DNA of 30,382 nucleotides from NCBI GenBank assembly GCA_035493895.1, contig DATJHM010000248.1:1-30382 (forward strand), written 5' to 3'. The notes beneath the pieces were generated by a model. It worked only from the letters and a program-made list of their open reading frames with translations, was not told the origin of the DNA and searched no databases. Below, one piece after another: positions 14,096 to 22,574 of the stretch (positions are counted from its first letter, which is position 1; every line of letters starts with the position of its first letter). The position numbers and the translations under genes are program-made. The DNA comes from DATJHM01 sp035493895. GTDB lineage: Bacteria > Chloroflexota > Ktedonobacteria > Ktedonobacterales > Ktedonobacteraceae.

Positions 14096-15505
14096 ATGAA
14101 TTCTCCCGTATCGCTACGTCGTGTGCTCGGTTTTCGTACCGTTGTTTCCACCAGCACAGGTCTGGCCTATGCCGCAATCAGTTTTCTCGGCTGTATTCAG
14201 ATCGCGAGCATGCTCGGCGGCGACTCAAGCTGGATCGCGTTTGTCCTTGCGGCAGTGCTGGCCGGACTGGCCGCCCTGTGTTTTTCAGAGCTGAACGCCA
14301 TGTATCCCAGTGCCGCAGGGGCTCGCCTCTATCTGAAAGAGGCCTTTAACGAAAACGTCTCGCTGATCATCACCTTTGGCTACATGTTGACAGTCGTTCT
14401 GGTGTCCGGTGCTGATAGCTATATCGTGGGAAGCGCGATTACTTATGCTTTCGGATTGCCGGGCTGGGCTTCGCTCATCTGGATGGTGGCATTGCTTGCG
14501 CTGGCAATGGGGACGAACCTGCGCGGCATCAGGATCGCCGGACTCTTGCAGGATATTACCACGTACGGCCTGCTCACGTTTGCCATAGTAATATCCATCA
14601 TTGCATTGAGTCGCCACGGTTTTCAGCTTCGCCAGCCGTTCGCTGCCTTGAGCCATCCGGTCGCGCTGGTAAATGCGGTCGCAGTCGGCGTTTTTGTCTT
14701 CTCGGCCTTTGAGTGGGTCACGCCGCTTTCCGAGGAGATCGCCGATATTCGTCTGATTCCAAAGGGAATGTTCATTGCGCTGGGCTTATTGCTGCTTTCG
14801 TATGGATTATTCGCGGTGGCAGCCAGTAATCTCCTCGATGTCCATGCGTCAGCGGTAATAGACTCTCCAGTGCCACAGATGCTCCTGGGGCAGGCCGCGC
14901 TGGGGCAGATGGGAAACTGGCTGATGCTGATCGTCACCATATGTACGGCGATCATGACCTTCAATGGCGGCTTTGCGACAGCCTCGCGTTTTCTCTACGC
15001 CACCGCACGCGAAGATACGCTTCCGCCCCTCTTTGCGCGTCTGAGCAGTACGTATGCGGTTCCGTATATGGCAGTTATTGTCCTGGCGCTCTGTTCGGCG
15101 CTTATCGCCGTTGGCGTTTTTTTAACGAATCAATTCCAATTGTTGATTCTGATCGGGGCGGTTCTGGAAGCCGTGATCTACGTCATGGTGGGTTTGTGCG
15201 TCTGGCGATTGCGGCGTCGTAAGCCTGATGTGGTGCGTACATTTCGTATCAGAGGAGGATCGATCGTCGCGCTTCTGACCGTTGGCGTTTTTGGCCTGCT
15301 TGCCATGGCGGCATCTCTTGCCAGCGATACGCCAGGAGTGATGGTTGGTGTGCCATTGCTGATTACACTCGCGCTCTTTCTGGTGTCTACACTGTATGTC
15401 CTGTGCATTGTGCCACGCATACGGGCGGCAGCGGAGGCGAGACGAGCGAGCACAAAAAGACGCCGTCCAATCAGAGACAGAGAAGAAACCACGCTCAAAG
15501 ATTAG
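14096..15505 (+). CDS. APC-superfamily amino-acid permease
   Basis: This 469-residue integral membrane protein has about twelve hydrophobic helices. The first carries the APC pattern VVSTSTGLAYAAISFLGCIQ, and the second region has ALCFSELNAMYPSAAGARLYLKEAF, the family's SELxxxxPxxGGxYxY-like segment. FNGGFATASRFLYATAREDTLPP in helix 8-9 is another APC signature, where GGF..ASR is the usual substrate-path motif. It should import amino acids or amines with protons or sodium, or exchange them; the specific substrate is not readable. Start is ATG 14096 with GAGGGGA 7 nt upstream (an in-frame TTG at 14090 is worse). The C-terminal tail is Arg/Lys-rich and cytoplasmic. Its stop overlaps the stop of the convergent kinase gene. 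Confidence 0.9.
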   Translation: MNSPVSLRRVLGFRTVVSTSTGLAYAAISFLGCIQIASMLGGDSSWIAFVLAAVLAGLAALCFSELNAMYPSAAGARLYLKEAFNENVSLIITFGYMLTVVLVSGADSYIVGSAITYAFGLPGWASLIWMVALLALAMGTNLRGIRIAGLLQDITTYGLLTFAIVISIIALSRHGFQLRQPFAALSHPVALVNAVAVGVFVFSAFEWVTPLSEEIADIRLIPKGMFIALGLLLLSYGLFAVAASNLLDVHASAVIDSPVPQMLLGQAALGQMGNWLMLIVTICTAIMTFNGGFATASRFLYATAREDTLPPLFARLSSTYAVPYMAVIVLALCSALIAVGVFLTNQFQLLILIGAVLEAVIYVMVGLCVWRLRRRKPDVVRTFRIRGGSIVALLTVGVFGLLAMAASLASDTPGVMVGVPLLITLALFLVSTLYVLCIVPRIRAAAEARRASTKRRRPIRDREETTLKD

Positions 15506-18500
15506 AGCAAATGATGGTCCAGCGCATAGCGTGTGGCTGCGGTCCGTGTCGAGACGCCAAGTTTGCTATAGATGGCGCGCAGATAGGAATTGACCGTGAC
15601 GGTGCTGAGCACCAGTTGTTTGGCGATCTGGGCATTGGTCAATCCTTCAGCAAGGAGCCGTAGGACGTCCAGTTCGCGACGAGTCAGTTCGACGAGCATG
15701 GGATCTGTTGGGGGAGGAGGAGTATGGTCGGGCTCTTTGGGGGGTATTGCCGCTTGCTCCATCTCTTCCGGTTCGGTCAGCGCTTGCTCGGCACTCAAAT
15801 TCAACCCCTGTGCCCATGCCGCTTGAAATGTTGCCTGATCGAGGCGGGTGCGTACCGAGGCGAGCAGATTGTCATATTCCAGACGATCGATCGGTGGCAC
15901 TGGTTCGCCCATCGTTTCGCGTAGCGCATGGGCGCAGGAAAATAGACGTACGACCCAGAGTGGTTTGTCCTGCGCGGCTCTGATAAAGCCCCACCCTTCC
16001 AGACATGCGGGCAACGTTAATATATCAGATCGGCTCATTGCCAGTTCCACACCTTCTGTTAAGAGCGTCTGCGCGGCCTGCATCTGCTGGCGAGCCAGCT
16101 TGACGCGGGCGAGCCAGACCAGACCCCAGATAATGCACTGCGTATCATCGACCTCTTTGGAGACGCGCGTACTCTCCATAAGCAAGGTCTCCGCTCGATC
16201 GAGCTCGCCAGAGCGCAGTGCCAGCAGGCCCAGGAAACGCAGAGCATCGGATTCTTGCGTCTTCATTTCCAGTGCGCGCGAGGCATTCAGACTTTGTTCT
16301 AACAACGTGCGCGCCTCGTCTTTTTTTCCTTCCAGCGCGATAATTTCCCCGAGATATAGAGCTGACCACGTCGAGAAAAAGCGATCGCCCGCTCGCGTAC
16401 AGAGCTTTATGCCCTCCTCCAGAGCGGCCCGACCCTCAGCCGCGCGACCATCGTAGACAGAGACCATGCCAACGTTAAAGAGAGAATAGCCAAGCGTCCA
16501 GGTCGCATCCCACCACGTACAGACCTCTCTATGTTGTCGTGAGAGTTCGACCGCCTCCTGTGCGACCTGATGAGCGGCCCGAAGATTGCAGCGGGCAAAG
16601 AGTGCCAGAAAAAGCATCCAGTAACCATGAATGGTGCCCTGAAGATCGCCCAACTGCTGAAAGAGCATCAGGCCCTCACGGCAGGTGTGTTCGCAGAGAT
16701 CGGATTCATCGATCCAGCCAAAGAGCCCGCCGTAAAGAACGAGAGCGCGTGCGCGTGGTCCAGTCGTAAGTCCGTCGCTTCCCTCGAGTGCCTGCCGGAG
16801 AAATTGTGTGCCCTCGACCAGATAGACCCTCTGATTGCTTGTTCCTAGCAGCATCCAGAGTGGACCCAGCGCACCACCCAGGCGTAAGGCCATTTCTTGC
16901 TCGTGTTGTTCGATAGCAAAGCGCATCACCGTACGCAAATTGCCCATTTCTTGCAAGAGATCGGACATCCAGAGTAGTTGCTCCGGTCCGAATAACTCCT
17001 GGCAGCCGAGCTGTGCCCACTCCAGATAGTATTGAGCATGCACCTGCCGAACCTGCAAGAGCTCACCGCGTTCCTGTAAACAGGACAACCCGAACTCACG
17101 AATAGTTTCCAGTAGCAGGAGACGTACGCCCTCGCGGCTCTGACCCCCCGACTTGAGCAGATTTTTGTCCAGCAACTGGGCAACATGATCAACAATGCCT
17201 GCCGGATCATCGCCCAGCAGGCGGTAGAACTCCTCGATTGCTTCCAGTGTGCAGCCTCCCACGAAAATACAGAGGCGGCGGAAAAGGATCTGTTCGTCTG
17301 CCGAAAGTAAATCGTAGCTCCACTGAATCGTATCGCGCAACGTACGTTGACGGGCGGGCGCGTCCTGTCTGCCGCCCGTGAGCACTTGCAGGCTATTGGA
17401 GAGACGCGCGAGTAAGAGTCTGGGCGGTAAGAGCTTGATGCGTGCCGCCGCCAGTTCCAGTGCCAGGGGCAATCCATCCAGGCGAACGCAGATTTCGGCA
17501 ACGATGGGCGTGTTTGTCTCCGTCAGACGGAAATCGGGCTTGATATCCTGCACACGCCGCACAAAGAGAGCCATAGCGTCATTTTGCGCAAGCATAGCAT
17601 TCTCGTGTCTATTCGTGAGCGTCGGAAGCTCCAGGGGTGGCACTGGAAATTCGTGTTCGCCCTGTACATGCAGCGTCTCGCGGCTGGTCACGAGCAGCTT
17701 GAGCGAGGGACACGTGCGTAAGAGATCGGTGAGCTGGGGAGCCGCCTTCACGACTTGCTCGAAATTGTCTAAGATGAGCAAGAACTGTCTGGTATGCAAA
17801 AATGCCTGTACAATCTCGAAAATCGGGCGGTTGCCGGTCTGCTGTTCCAGCGTCTCGGCGATCGTGAGCAGGACCAGCGCAGGCTCATCGACTGACGCCA
17901 ATGGAACAAAGCAGACACCATCGGCAAACGCCTCCTGCAAATCGTGTGCGATAGAGAGTGCCAGACTCGTTTTGCCGATGCCACCCGGTCCCGTCAGGGT
18001 GATGAGGCGAACCTCTGGTTGCATCAATAAGGCGGCGATGGCGTGACGTTGACCATCGCGTCCGATGAGCTGCGTGAGTGCGAGGGGGAGCTGAAAGCGC
18101 GTACGGTTGGGAATTTCGGGAATGGAGAAGGGGGAGGAAATGGAGGGCAATAAATCCGCAAATGCGGCTCCTTCGTGCGCACGTGCAAGGGCGGTGGCAA
18201 ACGTACGTATATCGGCAAAGCGTCGGGTGGGATCTTTCGCGAGCGCCGTATGTAGTACCTGTTCGACGAGAGATGCGTTGGGGAGAGTATGCTGAGAAAG
18301 GGGAGGGGGAGGCATGTAGAGGTGGGCGTGACAGAGTTCAGCGAGCGTGCCCTGAAACGGACGCGTCCCGCTCAACCATTCATAGACGATCACGGCCAGC
18401 GCGTATTGATCGGAAGCGATGTGCGGTTTGCCGCGAAATTGCTCGGGAGCCATATATGCGAGTGAGCCTTCCATCGCGGCATAGGCATAATCGCTGCTCA

Positions 18501-18978
18501 GGCTCACCCGCGTTGCCAGACTAAAATCGCCGAGAAGCAACTGACCGCTCTGATCAATGAGCAGATTCTCCGGTTTAAGATCGCGGTGGATGACACGATG
18601 CTCGTGCATATAGGACAGGGCGCTGGCGATCTGCTGTATGTAGGCAACCACTGTGGAGAGGGGAAGTGGTTGCCCTTTGGGATGGAAGGTGTGGATGGTG
18701 CCGCCGGACGCATAGGACATGACCAGAAAGGCAATATCGCCCTCAACGCCGAAATCGCGCACCTGAACAATATGTGGGTGGGTCAGCGATTGGAGCAATT
18801 GTGCCTCGGCCATAAAGCGTTCCTGAGCACCTGAAGCCAGATGAAGGGATTGGAGTTTGAGTGCAACCTGAGCTCCCAGGTAGATATGTTCTCCCAGATA
18901 GACTTCGGAGAAGCGGCCGGTGCCAAGTAAACGTACCAGACGATAGTGTCCCAGGTGCAGACCTTCTTTGCCAATCAT
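15502..18978 (-). CDS. Ser/Thr kinase - NB-ARC ATPase - TPR - LuxR fusion regulator
   Basis: This is a 1158-residue multidomain signalling protein. Residues ~10-270 are a Hanks-type kinase: glycine loop LGTGRFSEV (18-26), Lys41, HRDLKPEN (131-138), DFS at 151-153 in place of DFG, and MAPEQ (176-180). Residues ~300-600 are a STAND/NB-ARC-type ATPase: GPGGIGKTS (330-338), LLILDNFEQV (400-409), LLVTSRE, and GLPLALELAAARI (502-514). Residues ~620-1050 are TPR-like repeats. Residues ~1098-1158 are a LuxR/GerE helix-turn-helix (LTRRELDVLRLLAEGLTNAQ, then VLSTVTVNSYLRAIYSKLG). No membrane segment is seen. The order fits a MalT/AfsR-like STAND activator whose ATPase switch is tied to a kinase. Start ATG 18978 follows AAGGAGGGGG. 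It stands alone; partners and target promoters are unknown. Confidence 0.93.
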   Translation of the reverse strand: MIGKEGLHLGHYRLVRLLGTGRFSEVYLGEHIYLGAQVALKLQSLHLASGAQERFMAEAQLLQSLTHPHIVQVRDFGVEGDIAFLVMSYASGGTIHTFHPKGQPLPLSTVVAYIQQIASALSYMHEHRVIHRDLKPENLLIDQSGQLLLGDFSLATRVSLSSDYAYAAMEGSLAYMAPEQFRGKPHIASDQYALAVIVYEWLSGTRPFQGTLAELCHAHLYMPPPPLSQHTLPNASLVEQVLHTALAKDPTRRFADIRTFATALARAHEGAAFADLLPSISSPFSIPEIPNRTRFQLPLALTQLIGRDGQRHAIAALLMQPEVRLITLTGPGGIGKTSLALSIAHDLQEAFADGVCFVPLASVDEPALVLLTIAETLEQQTGNRPIFEIVQAFLHTRQFLLILDNFEQVVKAAPQLTDLLRTCPSLKLLVTSRETLHVQGEHEFPVPPLELPTLTNRHENAMLAQNDAMALFVRRVQDIKPDFRLTETNTPIVAEICVRLDGLPLALELAAARIKLLPPRLLLARLSNSLQVLTGGRQDAPARQRTLRDTIQWSYDLLSADEQILFRRLCIFVGGCTLEAIEEFYRLLGDDPAGIVDHVAQLLDKNLLKSGGQSREGVRLLLLETIREFGLSCLQERGELLQVRQVHAQYYLEWAQLGCQELFGPEQLLWMSDLLQEMGNLRTVMRFAIEQHEQEMALRLGGALGPLWMLLGTSNQRVYLVEGTQFLRQALEGSDGLTTGPRARALVLYGGLFGWIDESDLCEHTCREGLMLFQQLGDLQGTIHGYWMLFLALFARCNLRAAHQVAQEAVELSRQHREVCTWWDATWTLGYSLFNVGMVSVYDGRAAEGRAALEEGIKLCTRAGDRFFSTWSALYLGEIIALEGKKDEARTLLEQSLNASRALEMKTQESDALRFLGLLALRSGELDRAETLLMESTRVSKEVDDTQCIIWGLVWLARVKLARQQMQAAQTLLTEGVELAMSRSDILTLPACLEGWGFIRAAQDKPLWVVRLFSCAHALRETMGEPVPPIDRLEYDNLLASVRTRLDQATFQAAWAQGLNLSAEQALTEPEEMEQAAIPPKEPDHTPPPPTDPMLVELTRRELDVLRLLAEGLTNAQIAKQLVLSTVTVNSYLRAIYSKLGVSTRTAATRYALDHHLL

Positions 18979-19075
18979 ACATTCCCCCTCCTTCTCCGCA
19001 CATAGATTGATATGATAGAGAGCCGTTCATGCTCAGAGAAGGTTGTCCATAACGAACTGTCTCTATGCAGACCAG

Positions 19076-19126
19076 CCTGACAAGACACATGTTCTGTCAG
19101 GGATGCGTTTTCTTGTAATAAACGCA
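19076..19126. promoter_or_regulatory. Two adjacent 7-bp inverted repeats upstream of the kinase gene
   Basis: CCTGACA (19076-19082) / TGTCAGG (19095-19101) and TGCGTTT (19104-19110) / AAACGCA (19120-19126) are two perfect 7-bp stems only 2 nt apart. They lie about 100-150 bp upstream of the minus-strand kinase start, where activator sites or a leader hairpin would be placed. They could be regulator sites or structured RNA. The 18979-19337 stretch has no convincing gene. Confidence 0.35.
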
Positions 19127-19337
19127 AATAGAAGGGCTAATTCTCTATAATGCTATTTTAATGTAGATAACTTACCAGTACCACTCAAGCTATACTAACA
19201 GAAACTGTGCATTGTCTGCAAGCGATTTATTTGTTGTAACAGCGTATTTATATTCAATTAAAAGAAGGCTGCTATCCTTGCGTTGATGAGCTACCGAACA
19301 TCATCGCCAGCGTCAAAATCTCTGGATTTGACCCCAA

Positions 19338-19535
19338 CTACTGGCATTTCTGGACGAATCGCCCGATCTGGGGGGACTGGCGCTGCAACCAATGGTCCAT
19401 GACGACACGTGGTTCTTCTCTACAAATGTCTCACGTGACGTTCGTCGGGTGTTGCCAGATCCAACGCTTGAAACCATCCAACGTCTCTTCGCTGAACAGG
19501 TGGGGCTGCTCGGAGTCCATGAAGAAAAGATCTGA
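19338..19535 (+). pseudogene. Possible gene remnant, family unknown
   Basis: An open stretch of 65 codons with protein-like composition ends in TGA at 19533-19535: LLAFLDESPDLGGLALQP at the start and PDPTLETIQRLFAEQVGLLG near the end. It is closed upstream by a TGA at 19329, and its only ATG (19392) would leave 47 residues without a ribosome-binding site. In the overlapping frame just upstream, ELPNIIASVKISGFDPNYWH also reads like protein, so a frameshifted gene end is possible. I do not recognise a family. A 149-codon minus-strand frame (19431-19880) covers the same bases but is rich in Arg, His and Thr and is less convincing. Confidence 0.3.
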
Positions 19536-19539
19536 AGGG

Positions 19540-19568
19540 TTGAAAATCGGGCGAAAATAGTGTATAAT
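19540..19568 (+). promoter_or_regulatory. Near-consensus promoter far upstream of the APH-like gene
   Basis: TTGAAA (19540-19545), exact 17-bp spacer, TATAAT (19563-19568). The next convincing plus-strand gene starts at 19996, so a transcript from here would carry a leader of ~420 nt or be a separate small RNA. Confidence 0.6.
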
Positions 19569-19995
19569 TACTTTACAAACATTTTTGATTGACCGAAAGG
19601 TAACATCCCCCGATGACCTGGACATTATCTCGCTAACCTCTTCTTCACCGGTTGTATCAAATCTCTCCATAAGTTTTATATCTATGGTTCTCAATTTGCA
19701 TGCCAGACGTTTTTGTGTTTCACCGTGATGGCTTGTTTTATTGAGAAATATGCGTAAGGATTTGATTGATTTTGCGCAGGAATGCACTACCGGTGGCGGA
19801 TGTTGAGTAAGAGAAGTCGGTGGGTGCGTAGCTTCTTCCCCTGTTCTATTCCTTGGTGTCGTGTGCCTTCTTTTCCTCACGTCCGATAGATCTACTCCCC
19901 CTGTTTTTTACGTACTCTGAGGATAGTCGTGCCCATTCTGCCAACCTCTGGTGAATGTGTGCATGAAAAAGTTCAATGTATTAAGGAGGATCATT
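19569..19995 (+). other. Long leader or unannotated small transcript region
   Basis: No known riboswitch, tRNA or intrinsic terminator is recognisable. The only short frame of note is ATG 19750 to TGA 19806, encoding MRKDLIDFAQECTTGGGC (18 residues, Gly/Cys-rich tail) without a good ribosome-binding site. Whether the leader is regulatory cannot be judged from sequence. Confidence 0.3.
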
Positions 19996-20937
19996 ATGCC
20001 CGATCTCAGATCTGTTGTGACTGATAGACAGGTGTATGACGCGCTGAGCCAGTATTTTTCTACCCCCATCACCGATCTTACACCCATCGCAGGGGGCAAT
20101 GTAGCACAGACTTTCGCCTTTCGCAATAGCGGGGAAGAGTATATCGTGCGTTTTAACGACGATAACATGATGACGGCCAATCTCTCAAAAGAGGCATATC
20201 TTGCTCCAAAGCTCGCTGCCGCAGGGATTCCTGTTGCGCCAATCCTGTATGTGGGACGTCTGGGTGAGCGACACTTTGCCATTTCGCGCAAATTGCCAGG
20301 GCGTATGCTGGAAACATTCACCGGGCAGGAGGTGAAACAATTTCTGCCACAAATGGTTGCCATACTGGACACCATTCATCATAGTGATATCAGCGACACG
20401 CAAGGATATGGCGTGATGGATGACCACGGCGTTGGGTTTGCAGCGAGTTGGCGTGATGCCCTCTCCAGGATTGCCGACGAGGAAGACGAAAGGATGCATG
20501 GCTACTATGGCAAATGGCATCACCTGTTTGATGATACGTTTCTGGAGCGCGATCTCTTTCAGAACCTCTACCAGCGTATGCAGCAGTTGCTCGATTTTGT
20601 TCCTCCCGGGCGTTACCTGCTGCATGGCGACTATAACCTGCGCAATATTCTGGCGCAGGATGGCAAGATCACGGCGGTGTTAGATTGGCTTGGGGCGGGC
20701 TATGGCGATTTTGTCTACGATATTGCTGGCCTGGATTTCTGGTGTCCCTGGCTGGATGTGCGTGCTAGTTTTCAGCGGTATTATCAGGAGCGTCAGGTAG
20801 CTCTCCCTGCTTATGAGGAACGTTTGCTCTGTTATCAGTGCTACACCGCGCTGGTAGGACTGATTTTCTTTGCCAAAGCCGGGAACGAAGATGGTTACCA
20901 ATGGGTGCGTCGGGCTATTCTGGACCGACTGAGTTAG
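19996..20937 (+). CDS. Aminoglycoside phosphotransferase-fold (APH) kinase
   Basis: This is a 313-residue cytoplasmic kinase-fold protein. The catalytic loop LLHGDYNLRNIL contains His210, Asp212 (catalytic base) and Asn217, and the metal-binding region AVLDWLGAGYGDFVYDIAGLD has Asp230. The N-terminal lobe shows IAGGNVAQTFAFR (nucleotide loop-like), YIVRF with a probable ATP-binding residue in place of Lys, and KEAYLAPKLAAAGIPVAPIL. APH-fold proteins phosphorylate aminoglycosides, homoserine, choline, hygromycin, macrolides or metabolite hydroxyls. Nothing here singles out an antibiotic, so resistance should not be assumed. Start ATG 19996 is set by AAGGAGG (19983-19989); an upstream in-frame GTG (19951) lacks one. 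A hairpin follows the stop, and the gene seems to be a single transcription unit. Confidence 0.9.
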   Translation: MPDLRSVVTDRQVYDALSQYFSTPITDLTPIAGGNVAQTFAFRNSGEEYIVRFNDDNMMTANLSKEAYLAPKLAAAGIPVAPILYVGRLGERHFAISRKLPGRMLETFTGQEVKQFLPQMVAILDTIHHSDISDTQGYGVMDDHGVGFAASWRDALSRIADEEDERMHGYYGKWHHLFDDTFLERDLFQNLYQRMQQLLDFVPPGRYLLHGDYNLRNILAQDGKITAVLDWLGAGYGDFVYDIAGLDFWCPWLDVRASFQRYYQERQVALPAYEERLLCYQCYTALVGLIFFAKAGNEDGYQWVRRAILDRLS

Positions 20938-20961
20938 TCTACCGATCAGAGAATGTTTGAG

Positions 20962-21001
20962 AGAGGTTATCGGGAATGCTGCTCCAGATAACCTCTTTAT
21001 G
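20962..21001 (+). terminator. Probable terminator after the APH-like gene
   Basis: AGAGGTTATC (20962-20971) and GATAACCTCT (20987-20996) form a perfect 10-bp stem with a 15-nt loop, 24 nt after the stop. The following TTATGTT is only modestly U-rich, so it may be leaky. Confidence 0.55.
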
Positions 21002-21086
21002 TTCATGGGGCGCTTCTTTCTTCAAACATTCCCCCCTTTTGTGGACCACCTGAATATCGACGAACTTTTTGTGTTACCGTTTTCTC

Positions 21087-21116
21087 TTGATGGGAGCGCT
21101 TATTCGCGAGTACAAT
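21087..21116 (+). promoter_or_regulatory. Promoter of the lipid kinase gene
   Basis: TTGATG (21087-21092) and TACAAT (21111-21116) are 18 bp apart, about 40 nt before the GTG start at 21158. Its position supports the shorter start over the frame that opens at 20957 inside the terminator. Confidence 0.5.
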
Positions 21117-21157
21117 ACAGTAATACTCCGCATTTTGCTGTTTTTGATGGAGGTTCA

Positions 21158-22273
21158 GTGACGGAATCTATGCCTGAGGCAGAGCCTCTTCTGATAAAGA
21201 AGGTCGTCGTCGTTCATAGCCCACGCTCTGGTCGTTCCAGACAGTTCACATGGGCCTTAACGAGTCTGCGAGCGGCGGGAATCGCTGTAGTTGATGTGTT
21301 GCCCATTGCCTCGCTTGCGGACCTGCCTCCGCAGGGCGCTCGCTGGCAGGACGAAGGGATCGATTGTGTGGTCGCGGCGGGCGGCGATGGGCTACTTGGC
21401 AGTGTTGCGGCACATGTGATATCTGCTGCTCTGCCGGTGGGAATTTTGCCGCTGGGTACGGGGAATGATGTGGCGCGCACTGTTGGCATCCCGATGCATA
21501 TTGAGCAGGCTGTTGCGGTGATCCGTCGGGGACGACGGCAAGAGGTCGATATTGGGATTGCTCGTTCTATCCTGCAAGAAGTATTGCCTGCCTTCTCAAC
21601 CTCCAGCCTGCAAATTGAGCCGACGCAGCCTGCCAGCAAGAGCATGTATTTTGTCCACGCGCTCACCGTCGGCCTGAATGTGCAATTTGCCCGCACCGCC
21701 ACGCGTGCCCCGGTGCGTCAGCACTATGGCGCGCTCACCTACCCCTATGCGATCTATCGCGCACTTCGCACCTATAAGCGCGTTGAAGTTTCCCTCGAAT
21801 TTGAGGATCTGGCCCTCCGTACCGATGCATCAGCCCCTCCAACGATCACCGAAAAGTCCGCTGTATTGCATTGTCGTGCCGCTCAGATCTCCGTGGTGAA
21901 TGCCGCGGTTTTCTGGGGACCTCTTCAGGCACGTGTACCTGGCGCGAGCCTCTATGATCGTGTGCTGGACATCGTGGTGATTGAAGATGGCTTTTTGCAG
22001 GATCTTCACTATCGCCTGGCCCGCCTCTTTACCGGGAAACAACGACCTGCTCCTGAAGACTACCTCTGGCATACGCGCTATCCTGAACTGTTATCCGCCC
22101 AGCGCACCGCGATCCCCGGTGTCCATCATATCCAGGCGCGAGGCGTCAAGATTATCGCCAGCGGCCAGCGTCGTGGGGTGACCCTGGATGGCGAGGTGCG
22201 CGGCTCCACGCCTGTGCATGCGCAGGTTGCCCCCAGACAGCTTGTCTTGCTTGTTCCTCCATCTGCTGGCTAG
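21158..22273 (+). CDS. Diacylglycerol/lipid kinase family protein (DAGK catalytic domain)
   Basis: This 371-residue protein belongs to the DAGK/YegS/sphingosine kinase superfamily. The nucleotide-binding segment VVAAGGDGLLGSVAAHV (GGDG ~75-78) is followed by VGILPLGTGNDVARTVGIP (GTGND ~100-104), the two core signatures. The C-terminal domain includes ASLYDRVLDIVVIEDG and GVTLDGEVRGSTP, the usual D-G-E near the end. It would phosphorylate diacylglycerol or another lipid at the membrane surface; the protein itself lacks membrane helices. I chose GTG 21158, preceded by GGAGG and by a promoter, over upstream starts that run into the terminator region; ATG 21170 is a further option. Residues ~185-210 form a longer loop than usual. 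The substrate may be a lipid other than diacylglycerol. Confidence 0.9.
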   Translation: MTESMPEAEPLLIKKVVVVHSPRSGRSRQFTWALTSLRAAGIAVVDVLPIASLADLPPQGARWQDEGIDCVVAAGGDGLLGSVAAHVISAALPVGILPLGTGNDVARTVGIPMHIEQAVAVIRRGRRQEVDIGIARSILQEVLPAFSTSSLQIEPTQPASKSMYFVHALTVGLNVQFARTATRAPVRQHYGALTYPYAIYRALRTYKRVEVSLEFEDLALRTDASAPPTITEKSAVLHCRAAQISVVNAAVFWGPLQARVPGASLYDRVLDIVVIEDGFLQDLHYRLARLFTGKQRPAPEDYLWHTRYPELLSAQRTAIPGVHHIQARGVKIIASGQRRGVTLDGEVRGSTPVHAQVAPRQLVLLVPPSAG

Positions 22274-22574
22274 GATCTCTTTTATTTATTTAATTGCATA
22301 AGTATTTAGACAATTGCGAATGATGTTGTGCCGGTAGCTGATGTATCTATATTTATAAATGCGTATCCAATTTGTGTGAGATCGAGAAAAGTAGTTACGT
22401 ATTTATTGTATCACTGTAATCAGTATATTGATCTTTCTGCCCACTGCTATGCCATTATTCCACTTATATGAGACAGCCGCTCGAATGCAGAGGAGTCAGT
22501 CGCCAGCAAATGCTGCCTGCGTCTGTTTCTTATCAACTCGCTTGCAGAGGTCGTAGAACAAGGAGAAATCGCGT
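22274..22574. other. AT-rich spacer, nothing recognised
   Basis: The spacer is AT-rich at its left end and contains no convincing gene or RNA. A TTGATC at 22430 has no well-placed -10 partner. It presumably carries the promoter for the binding-protein gene. Confidence 0.3.

Noticed and set aside
19431..19880. 149-codon minus-strand frame as a small gene
   Set aside because: Its composition is biased, it has no ribosome-binding site or recognisable domain, and it overlaps a strong plus-strand promoter.
19996..20937. Naming the APH-fold gene as an aminoglycoside resistance gene
   Set aside because: Only generic APH motifs are visible; the family includes many metabolic kinases and no resistance subfamily signature is evident.
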